A stretch of 5,545 bases of DNA from positions 1 to 5,545 of the forward strand of contig CAMOEP010000174.1 of assembly GCA_946612185.1 (NCBI GenBank), written 5' to 3'. Under the pieces are notes generated by a model. The model saw nothing but the letters and a program-made list of their open reading frames with translations. It had not been told where the DNA came from and made no database searches. This DNA is from an uncultured Ruminococcus sp. Its GTDB lineage: Bacteria; Bacillota; Clostridia; Oscillospirales; Ruminococcaceae. Shown piece after piece: positions 1-5,545 of this stretch. A program made the translations under genes and the position numbers. The number at the start of each line of letters is the position of its first letter. Within the stretch, counting starts at the first letter, position 1.

Positions 1-207
1 GAAAACGGCGGCAGTGAGATCAGGCTCACCGGCATCAGGAACCGGCTTCTTGATGAGGAAACTCAGACTCCTTTCAGCGGCGTATCGCTTTACATAGCAG
101 ATATTGCAAAAGCGGCAGAAAGCCTGGGATATACCGCCACAGCAGTTCCCCATGATAGCGGTATGAGCCGGTATTTCGATGCAGCGCTTATCAGGAAAGG
201 AGAGTGA
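1..207 (+). CDS. C-terminal end of an unidentified protein (partial, 5' end outside window)
   Basis: Frame 1 is open from the first base to TGA at 205-207, followed at once by an in-frame TAA (208-210), giving 68 visible residues. The last part reads as a helix (around YIADIAKAAESLGY), a short strand and a final strand (YFDAALIRKGE). This helix-strand-strand ending loosely resembles the C-terminus of class I SAM-dependent methyltransferases, but no catalytic or cofactor motif lies in the visible part, so I do not assign a function. The gene ends 4 bases before the probable GTG start of the thioesterase, and its last codons carry that gene's ribosome binding site. It is therefore almost certainly co-transcribed with the NRPS genes and may encode a tailoring enzyme or an earlier assembly-line protein. 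The coding call is good; the function is unknown. Confidence 0.8.
   Translation, partial: ENGGSEIRLTGIRNRLLDEETQTPFSGVSLYIADIAKAAESLGYTATAVPHDSGMSRYFDAALIRKGE
196..202 (+). promoter_or_regulatory. Ribosome binding site of the thioesterase gene (decides its start)
   Basis: The sequence AAAGGAG lies 9 bases before GTG at 212-214 and is a good Shine-Dalgarno match. The other in-frame candidate, ATG at 179-181, has no purine-rich site in front of it (the preceding bases are pyrimidine-mixed, CGGTATTTCG) and would overlap the upstream gene by 29 bases. The site sits within the final codons of the upstream gene, so its use may be coupled to translation of that gene. Confidence 0.7.
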
Positions 208-211
208 TAAA

Positions 212-988
212 GTGGAAACCATTACGCCTTATATAGGCTTCAGAAAGAGCGTTTCCGCCGAAAAGTACAAGCTGGTGTGCATACCCTGTGCCGGCTATGG
301 TGCCAGCTTCTATAATGGCTGGCAGAAGATATTCGGCGATGATGCTGAGGTACTCCAGATACAGCTTCCCGGCCATGAGAGCCGTATCTCAGAACCGCTT
401 ATAACTGACTGCGCCGAAGCCGCTTCCGGTATAGCACAGGCTCTTTACCCCTATGTTTCCGAGGGGGAGTTCTCTGTTTTCGGTCACAGCATGGGCGGCA
501 TATTAGCCTACGAAGTATCAAAGAAACTTACAGAAATGGGCTGCTGTCCGGAGGTGTGCTTCATCTCGTCAACTTCTATCGAGGACTGGTCAGGAGTTAC
601 TCCCTCGCTCCAGTTAAGTGACGGCGACTTCTTTGAAAGAGTCTCCCGTTTCGGCGGCATTGACAAGGACAGCGAAATACTGAAGTACCCGGAATTCCGC
701 TCAGTATTCATGAAGATACTCCGTGCGGATTTCAGCATAATCGAAAGCTATGAATATGACGGTGAAAAGCTGTCCTGCCCGGTACTTTGTATGTGCGGTG
801 ACAGTGACCCTATGGAAACCCTTGAGAATATGAAGTCCTGGGAGAACTATACAGATTGTGGGGATATAAGATATATCAGATATTCCGGAGATCATTTCTA
901 CCTTAAAGACCAGCCTGAAAAGGTATGTGGTGACATCAAGGCACTGATCTCTGACTGCCGTATCAGAAGGAGGCATCAATGGCATTAA
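212..988 (+). CDS. Type II thioesterase (stand-alone editing thioesterase of an NRPS)
   Basis: This is a cytosolic alpha/beta-hydrolase of the type II thioesterase family (SrfAD, GrsT and RifR type). Members hydrolyse wrong or stalled acyl groups from the phosphopantetheine arms of carrier proteins. From the GTG start the protein is 258 residues, close to the usual 230-260. The visible signs are an early CIPCAGYGAS stretch matching the family's FPxAGG-S oxyanion region, QLPGHESR (family: LPGRExR), the nucleophile elbow GHSMGG with Ser93, GDSDP with the probable catalytic Asp199, and GDHFYL with His228. The spacing fits a Ser-Asp-His triad. An ATG at 179 would add 11 residues but has no ribosome binding site, so GTG 212 is preferred. 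The protein has 12 cysteines, which suits an anaerobe. Its basic tail (RIRRRHQWH) is encoded by bases that also form the ribosome binding site and start of the NRPS gene, with a 10-base overlap. That arrangement implies translational coupling and a role in editing this NRPS. It is a separate polypeptide, not the product-releasing TE domain. The family call is firm; the specific substrate is unknown. Confidence 0.93.
   Translation: METITPYIGFRKSVSAEKYKLVCIPCAGYGASFYNGWQKIFGDDAEVLQIQLPGHESRISEPLITDCAEAASGIAQALYPYVSEGEFSVFGHSMGGILAYEVSKKLTEMGCCPEVCFISSTSIEDWSGVTPSLQLSDGDFFERVSRFGGIDKDSEILKYPEFRSVFMKILRADFSIIESYEYDGEKLSCPVLCMCGDSDPMETLENMKSWENYTDCGDIRYIRYSGDHFYLKDQPEKVCGDIKALISDCRIRRRHQWH
967..973 (+). 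promoter_or_regulatory. Strong ribosome binding site of the NRPS gene
   Basis: AAGGAGG, a near-perfect complement of the 16S rRNA tail, lies 5 bases before ATG at 979-981. It is inside the thioesterase reading frame, where it encodes part of the Arg-rich tail. The NRPS start therefore precedes the thioesterase stop codon (986-988), so ribosomes ending the thioesterase can restart on the NRPS. No other start nearby has comparable support. Confidence 0.88.
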
Positions 989-3900
989 GTAATACAGCAG
1001 CAAATGGAGAGTGTTTAAACTACCTGCTGCATCGCTCATTCACATCTCACCCGGAGAACATTGCAGCCACTGACAGCAATAAGACACTCACATATGATGA
1101 GCTGGAAAAGTGTTCCAATTCCGCAGCAAATATGCTTATCAGGGACAGGGAGAAAATACCGGGAAACAATGTGTGCATAGTCATCGGAAGCTATGCCGAA
1201 AGACTTTGTGCAGTAGCCGGAGTACTTAAAGCAGGAATGACATATGTTCCCATAGACCTGAAAGCACCTTTGAAGAAGAATGCCCGTATTGCAAGGAATG
1301 TTTCATGCAGTTACATACTGACAGTCCGTGAAAACTACGACAGCGCACTTGAGATAGCAAAGGAAGCTGACTGCCCCGCAGAAAATATTGCAGTCATCTC
1401 CGCAGAGGAACTGCTGAAAGGGGATACTTCTTTTCCGGCTGTTGAAAGGCATGGTTCTGACAGGTCATACATAATCCACACCAGCGGTTCTACCGGACAG
1501 CCAAAGGGTGTTATCATAAATGACAGCGCCCTGATAAACTTCATTCACAGCGTTATTGAGGATTATGCCCATATCACCCACAATGACAGCACCTGTGCAT
1601 TGCAGAATTTCTCCTTTGATGCATCGGTGTTCGATATGTTCCCGTTTATGGCGGCAGGTGCGGCAATACACTTCATTCCTGACGAACTGAAAACAGATGC
1701 AGAGTCGATAAACCGCTTCCTTATTGAAAAGAAAGTCACTATGCAGCAGTTCACCACTGCCCTTTATCACATTTTTGCTGACCTGGAAAATGATACTCTC
1801 AGAAAGGTGTTCGTCATAGGCGAGAAAATGGTGAAATACGTCCCCAGAGGGTATGAGGTCTATAATACCTATGGACCCACAGAGGCTACTGTTCTTGTGA
1901 CGTACACGAAAGTCACCGAACAGTCGGACAATATCCCCATAGGCGTGCCGATAGATAATACCGATATTGTCATAGTCAGAGATGACGGCACTGAAGCCGC
2001 ACCCGGCGAACAGGGTGAACTGTGCATTGGCGGTGTATGCCTTGCAGAGGGCTATCTCAATGCCCCGGAGGAGACTGCAAAGCGCTTCGTTCCTCATATC
2101 AATGACCCTTCACGGAAAATGTACCGTACAGGCGATATTGGTATGTACAGCGAAAGCGGCGAGCTTTACTGCTTCGGACGAATAGACTTCCAGATCAAGC
2201 ACAGAGGCTACCGCATTGAACTTGACGAGATAAAGCACTATATCCTGGAACTTGAAAATATTGCCGACTGTGCAGTTCTCTACAATGACCGCACCGAAAA
2301 CAAGTATATCGTGTGCTTCTACTGCACCTATGACGGAAATGATGCGGATACCAGGGCACTTTGCAGACAGCTTGAGGGTGAACTTGCAGAGTACATGATA
2401 CCGACCCACTGGATACACCTTGACAGTATCCCCATGAACAATAACGGCAAAACTGACAGAAATGCCCTCTTTGAGATACTGGAAAAAAATGACGCTCCTT
2501 CCGTAGTTGAGAGCGATTCCTCAACAGCCGGAAAACTGCGTGGGTTATGGGCTGAACTTCTCGATATTCCCAGTGACTTTGACGAGAACGAGTCCTTTAA
2601 CAATCTCGGCGGTCACTCCATACTCAGCATGATAATGCTCCGGCGCATAAAGGACGAAATGGGCATCTCCCTTTCATTCCAGGAACTTCTCTCATGCTCC
2701 GGCTTCCGAGAGTTCGTCCAGCTTGCAGAAAGCAAGTGCGCCCCCGAAGCATCTGCCGGTGCCTACAAAAAGGATATAGCGCACAGGTATGACCGGTTCG
2801 GTCTGAGCGCCATGCAGCAGGCTTACTATGTGGGACGCTGTGACGGCATCAGTCTGGGAAGTATACCTACTCATCTGTATCTGGAACTTGACTGCTTCAG
2901 CTTCGACCGGGAGAGATTCGTCCGGACTGCAAATAAACTGCTGGAGCGCCATGATGCTCTGCGCCTGAGGGTGTATGATGACGGTACACAGCAGGTTCTG
3001 CCCTATTCACCCATATCCGCAGAGGATATTCCCTACACGGATATAAGGGGAATGGAAAGCGATGAGCAGTCCGCAGTTATACTCTCCTCAAGAAAGGAAC
3101 TTGTATCACAAAGCTGTGACTACAGTGGAAGTTCACTTATAAAGCTGAGACTTTTCCAGGACACTGATACCCATGCACTTGTACAGATATACCTTGACGG
3201 ATTTGTAGCAGACGGCTGGAGCCAGGAGATACTCTTTGGCGATTTCGACATACTTTACGGCGATGAAAATGCTTCACTTCCGCCCCAGGAACACCTTTTC
3301 CGTGACTATGTGCTTTACTGCCTTTCACAGGAGTATACTTCCTCTGAAAAACACGCTGCCGGTGAAAAATTCTGGAAAGAGAACATAAAAGACCTGCCGG
3401 ATATTCCTGAACTCCCCCTTATGGCAGACCCTCAGCAGATCATGAAGCCGGAGGTCAAGCACCTGATGAGGGTGATGCTTCCGGAGCAGTGGGAAAGGTT
3501 TGAGAAAAGCTGTGCTGATGCAGGCGTTTCCACCTCTAACGCAATGATGACTGTTTTCGGCAAGGTTATCAGCAGGTGGAGCAGGAAAAAGGATCTTGTG
3601 ATAAATCTGCCGGTAGCATCAAGATTTTTCGATGAAGCCGACTTCACTGACCTTTTCGGAATCTGCACCGACTTCCTCCTGTTCGACATTCATGACCGCA
3701 AGGGCGAGAGTATCCGCAATGCGGCGCTCAGGAATCAGCAAAGGCTTGCGGAACTTTCATCATACCGGGATTTCAGCGGAATAGAGGTTATCCGTGAACT
3801 GTCACGCATAAGAGGCGATGCAGGAAATGCTGCCCCGGTAGTTTTCACAAGTCTGCTGGATATTCCCGACAAGGATACCCGTTTCATAAAGAAGCGCTAT

Positions 3901-5545
3901 TTTCAGACACATACCAGTCAGATCTGGCTTGATGCGATCGTGCTTAAATGCGGCGACGGTATAACGTTCAGTTGGGACTATGCCGGTCAGCTTTTTGAGG
4001 AAGTGACTATCACCGCAATGATAGACACATTCTTCCGTGAACTTTGCGCCCTTGCGGACGATCCTTCCGAATGGGAGCGCTTTGAACTGGAAGTGGTGTC
4101 AGAGGCGGCTATGAGTGTTTCGTCCTGTGCGGGTGAGATTACCTCCGGGGAGTTTTCGCCCCTTGTTCCGGTACTGAATGATCTGCCCGGAAGATATGCG
4201 GAGATCACTGCTGTGTGCGCCGGAGGAGCAGAATACACCTACAGCCAGCTTTTCAGCGATGTAAGGGCATTTGCCGCAATGCTGGAAGAAAAGGGCATTG
4301 CTCCCGGCGACAGGGTAGTTATACTTATGGACAAGCGGTATGAGCAGATAGTGAGCGTTCTGGGAACTGTTTTCTGCGGCGGCGTTTATGTTCCGCTTGA
4401 CAGCGACAATACCAGAAGCAGGATAATACACTGTATTAGTGACTGTCAGGCAAAAGCAGTTATAACAGAAACAAGACTGCTCGAAAAGTACGGCGGAAAG
4501 TTCAGCGTACAGACAGTCAATGTTGACACCGATACTTTATCAGATACCGGAAATGGCTATGTACAGCCGGAAACATCATGCGATGACCTTTACTGCATCA
4601 TCTACACCTCCGGCACAACAGGTGTTCCAAAGGGCGTTATGCTGAACCAGAAAGCGCTCATGAACTGCCTTGAAGCCACTAAGAAGCTGCTTCCGGAAGG
4701 TAATGCGCCGAAGGTGCTGTCTCTGACAAATCTGTGCCATGATATGTCAATATATGATATTTTTGGCATTCTCCAGAGTGGAGGAACTATAGTTCTTCCG
4801 GACGAGGATAAGCTCAAAGACCCGGCTCACTGGGCAGAGCTTATGGAACGGTACTCCGTGAACTTCTGGAACTCAGTTCCCTCGATCATGGAAATGCTGC
4901 TTGAATCCCTTAGCCATAATAGCGGCGCAGATATTTCCTCACTCAGGACAGTATTTCTGGGAGGCGAGAAATTAAGCCCCAATATGCCGCCGAGAATAAA
5001 CAGTCACGCACCTGATGCGGATATTTACAATGTGGGCGGTCCTACAGAGACTACCATATGGTCGGTGTACCACAAAGTTACTCCGGAAGATCTGGAAAAA
5101 GTGCGTATTCCTCTTGGAAAGGCTGTGGAAAACGTTACATACACGGTCATGGACAGCAATTTACAGCTTTGCCCATATGATGTTCCGGGAACCATATGCA
5201 TTGAGGGAATTTCCCTGAGTGACGGCTATCTGGGACTTCCGGAGAAGACTGAGGAGAGCTTCGTGAATGACCCATATACCGGTAAAAGGATGTATATTAC
5301 CGGAGACATAGGAAAGTACCTCAGAAATGGCGAGATCGACATTCTCGGACGAGATGACGATCAGATCAAGCTGAACGGAAAGCGTATAGAGCTTACGGAA
5401 ATAGAGGCGGCGGCAGTCCGGGATAACAGAGTAGCTGCGGCAGCGGCGGTATGCGACAGCGAGAAAAAGCTCATATGCCTTTATTACACCGTCAGCGCTC
5501 CGATCACGGCAAAGGAACTTGAAGCCAGCCTTGAAGCTGAACTTC
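979..5545 (+). CDS. Nonribosomal peptide synthetase, A-T-Cy-A... (3' end outside window)
   Basis: This is the N-terminal 1522 residues of a multimodular cytosolic NRPS; I checked frame 1 and found no stop or frameshift up to the right edge. Domains in order: A1 (about 14-500), carrier protein T1 (about 516-586, Ser547), heterocyclization domain Cy (about 600-1042), and A2 (from about 1062, cut before its A10 lysine). There is no condensation domain in front of A1, so the first module loads the starter residue. The Cy domain should condense that residue with the one activated by A2 and close a five-membered ring; the A2 pocket reads as cysteine, giving an aminoacyl-thiazoline. The order matches the beginning of bacitracin synthetase BacA. 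No epimerase or methyltransferase domain lies in the visible part. The gene overlaps the thioesterase gene by 10 bases. The NRPS and Cy calls come directly from motifs; cysteine is a by-eye code reading; the final product is unknown. Confidence 0.96.
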   Translation, partial: MALSNTAANGECLNYLLHRSFTSHPENIAATDSNKTLTYDELEKCSNSAANMLIRDREKIPGNNVCIVIGSYAERLCAVAGVLKAGMTYVPIDLKAPLKKNARIARNVSCSYILTVRENYDSALEIAKEADCPAENIAVISAEELLKGDTSFPAVERHGSDRSYIIHTSGSTGQPKGVIINDSALINFIHSVIEDYAHITHNDSTCALQNFSFDASVFDMFPFMAAGAAIHFIPDELKTDAESINRFLIEKKVTMQQFTTALYHIFADLENDTLRKVFVIGEKMVKYVPRGYEVYNTYGPTEATVLVTYTKVTEQSDNIPIGVPIDNTDIVIVRDDGTEAAPGEQGELCIGGVCLAEGYLNAPEETAKRFVPHINDPSRKMYRTGDIGMYSESGELYCFGRIDFQIKHRGYRIELDEIKHYILELENIADCAVLYNDRTENKYIVCFYCTYDGNDADTRALCRQLEGELAEYMIPTHWIHLDSIPMNNNGKTDRNALFEILEKNDAPSVVESDSSTAGKLRGLWAELLDIPSDFDENESFNNLGGHSILSMIMLRRIKDEMGISLSFQELLSCSGFREFVQLAESKCAPEASAGAYKKDIAHRYDRFGLSAMQQAYYVGRCDGISLGSIPTHLYLELDCFSFDRERFVRTANKLLERHDALRLRVYDDGTQQVLPYSPISAEDIPYTDIRGMESDEQSAVILSSRKELVSQSCDYSGSSLIKLRLFQDTDTHALVQIYLDGFVADGWSQEILFGDFDILYGDENASLPPQEHLFRDYVLYCLSQEYTSSEKHAAGEKFWKENIKDLPDIPELPLMADPQQIMKPEVKHLMRVMLPEQWERFEKSCADAGVSTSNAMMTVFGKVISRWSRKKDLVINLPVASRFFDEADFTDLFGICTDFLLFDIHDRKGESIRNAALRNQQRLAELSSYRDFSGIEVIRELSRIRGDAGNAAPVVFTSLLDIPDKDTRFIKKRYFQTHTSQIWLDAIVLKCGDGITFSWDYAGQLFEEVTITAMIDTFFRELCALADDPSEWERFELEVVSEAAMSVSSCAGEITSGEFSPLVPVLNDLPGRYAEITAVCAGGAEYTYSQLFSDVRAFAAMLEEKGIAPGDRVVILMDKRYEQIVSVLGTVFCGGVYVPLDSDNTRSRIIHCISDCQAKAVITETRLLEKYGGKFSVQTVNVDTDTLSDTGNGYVQPETSCDDLYCIIYTSGTTGVPKGVMLNQKALMNCLEATKKLLPEGNAPKVLSLTNLCHDMSIYDIFGILQSGGTIVLPDEDKLKDPAHWAELMERYSVNFWNSVPSIMEMLLESLSHNSGADISSLRTVFLGGEKLSPNMPPRINSHAPDADIYNVGGPTETTIWSVYHKVTPEDLEKVRIPLGKAVENVTYTVMDSNLQLCPYDVPGTICIEGISLSDGYLGLPEKTEESFVNDPYTGKRMYITGDIGKYLRNGEIDILGRDDDQIKLNGKRIELTEIEAAAVRDNRVAAAAAVCDSEKKLICLYYTVSAPITAKELEASLEAEL
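1018..2478 (+). other. Adenylation domain A1 (loading module, substrate unassigned)
   Basis: This domain activates the first amino acid as an aminoacyl-AMP and loads it on T1. All core motifs are present and look functional: LKAGMTYVPID (83-93), P-loop YIIHTSGSTGQPKG (164-177), FSFDASVFDMF (from 211), NTYGPTEAT (296-304), MYRTGDIG (381-388), FGRIDFQIKHRGYRIEL (399-415), and NNGKTDR with the catalytic Lys491. Aligning by eye to GrsA gives the specificity positions Asp214, Ala215, Phe218, Gln257, Phe278, Ile280, Thr297, Val305, Leu306 and Lys491, that is D-A-F-Q-F-I-T-V-L-K. Asp at the first position indicates an alpha-amino acid with a free amino group rather than an aryl or hydroxy acid. The rest matches no standard code I know. 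The Gln257 column is the least certain, because the segment after VTMQQF lacks the usual proline. Confidence 0.92.
2524..2736 (+). other. Peptidyl carrier protein domain T1
   Basis: About 70 residues following A1 form a carrier (thiolation) domain. The signature LGGHSILSM places the phosphopantetheine-bearing Ser547 at bases 2617-2619. The first helix (LRGLWAELLDI) and the following IKDEMGISLSFQELL helix match the four-helix carrier fold. The domain holds the starter aminoacyl group and presents it to the Cy domain downstream. A phosphopantetheinyl transferase is needed from elsewhere in the genome. Confidence 0.93.
2776..4104 (+). other. Heterocyclization (Cy) domain
   Basis: This domain forms the peptide bond and then cyclodehydrates a Cys, Ser or Thr side chain to an azoline ring. 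The evidence is the set of Cy-specific motifs: LSAMQQAYYVGR (609-620; family QxAYxxGR), RHDALR (657-662), DGFVADGWS (740-748), which is D-x4-D-x2-S where condensation domains have HHxxxDG, LPDIPELPL (806-814; family LPxxPxLPL), VVFTSLLD (954-961) and QIWLD (981-985), with WD at 999-1000. Thr957 and Asp985 occupy the places of the Thr-Asp pair that structural and mutational studies of Cy domains (BmdB, EpoB) tie to the cyclodehydration step. The usual GDFT motif is changed to GICT (894-897). The length of about 440 residues is normal. The partner A2 domain points to cysteine, hence thiazoline. Confidence 0.92.
4162..5545 (+). other. Adenylation domain A2, probably cysteine-activating (truncated by window end)
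   Basis: Visible motifs are VFCGGVYVPLD (A2), the P-loop YTSGTTGVPKG (1209-1219), HDMSIYDIFG (from 1254), NVGGPTETT (1351-1359), MYITGDIG (1438-1445) and LGRDDDQIKLNGKRIEL (1456-1472). Aligned by eye to GrsA, the pocket positions are Asp1255, Met1256, Tyr1259, Asn1298, Phe1326, Gly1328, Val1352, Ile1360 and Trp1361, reading D-M-Y-N-F-G-V-I-W. This agrees at five of nine places with the cysteine code DLYNLSLIW, with conservative changes at two more, and is unlike the serine (DVWHLSLID) and threonine (DFWNIGMVH) codes. Position after a Cy domain independently requires Cys, Ser or Thr. The sequence stops about where motif A9 should begin, so the A10 lysine is not seen. The usual GG of motif A6 is EG here (CIEGISLSDGYLG). 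The domain call is firm; cysteine is likely. Confidence 0.88.

Noticed and set aside
179..211. ATG at 179 as the start of the thioesterase, giving 269 residues
   Set aside because: There is no ribosome binding site before it, it would overlap the upstream gene by 29 bases, and the 11 extra residues precede the conserved fold. GTG at 212 has AAAGGAG at the right distance.
1465..2097. A 210-codon open frame on the minus strand
   Set aside because: It lies wholly antisense to motif-bearing A1 coding sequence and its translation shows no recognisable domain. Long antisense frames are expected here from codon bias.
1018..2478. A1 as a D-alanine ligase (DltA) or aryl acid-activating stand-alone enzyme
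   Set aside because: The domain is fused in frame to T1 and Cy, and it has Asp214 at the amine-binding position, which aryl acid domains lack.
2110..2603. Several overlapping minus-strand open frames of about 90-110 codons
   Set aside because: They overlap one another and oppose the A1 C-terminal subdomain and T1 coding frame, with no family motifs.
2776..4104. Ordinary condensation or epimerization domain
   Set aside because: Both need HHxxxDG; the equivalent position is D-x4-D-x2-S, and further Cy-only motifs are present.
5015..5218. A 67-codon plus-strand open frame inside A2
   Set aside because: It is out of frame with the A2 domain, whose core motifs run straight through the region. 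It is a shadow frame.
5374..5460. Alanine-rich, GCG/GCA-rich stretch as a possible repeat
   Set aside because: It encodes the usual alanine-rich helix and AAV strand after motif A8; there is no regular repeat unit.

Overview
The window is coding on the + strand from end to end and shows three consecutive genes of what looks like one nonribosomal peptide operon: the last 68 codons of an unidentified gene (1-207), a stand-alone type II thioesterase (212-988), and the first 1522 codons of a large nonribosomal peptide synthetase (NRPS) that runs off the right edge (979-5545). The gap between genes 1 and 2 is 4 bases, and genes 2 and 3 overlap by 10 bases. No intergenic space is large enough for a promoter, terminator or riboswitch, and I see no RNA gene, mobile element or CRISPR array.

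The host is most likely a Gram-positive anaerobe of the Clostridia, possibly Ruminococcus-like. This rests on strong AGGAGG-type ribosome binding sites, middling GC content, frequent ATA, AGA and AGG codons, and many free cysteines (12 in the 258-residue thioesterase). It is a judgement from sequence style, not a species identification.

The NRPS has the visible order A1-T1-Cy-A2. It has no N-terminal condensation domain, so A1-T1 looks like a loading module. The domain after the first carrier protein is not an ordinary condensation domain. It has the heterocyclization signature D-x4-D-x2-S (residues 740-748) in place of HHxxxDG, together with the AYxxGR, LPxxPxLPL, VVFTS and Q-x-W-L-D motifs of cyclization domains. 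The second adenylation domain reads D-M-Y-N-F-G-V-I-W by eye at the specificity positions, close to the classic cysteine code DLYNLSLIW. The simplest reading is that the enzyme joins a first amino acid to cysteine and closes a thiazoline ring, the same logic as the start of bacitracin synthesis (BacA). The A1 code, read by eye as D-A-F-Q-F-I-T-V-L, matches no code I know, so the first residue is undetermined.

The thioesterase probably clears stalled or wrongly loaded carrier proteins of this assembly line. The end of A2, its carrier protein and all later modules lie beyond the window, so product length, release mode and any oxidation to a thiazole cannot be judged here.
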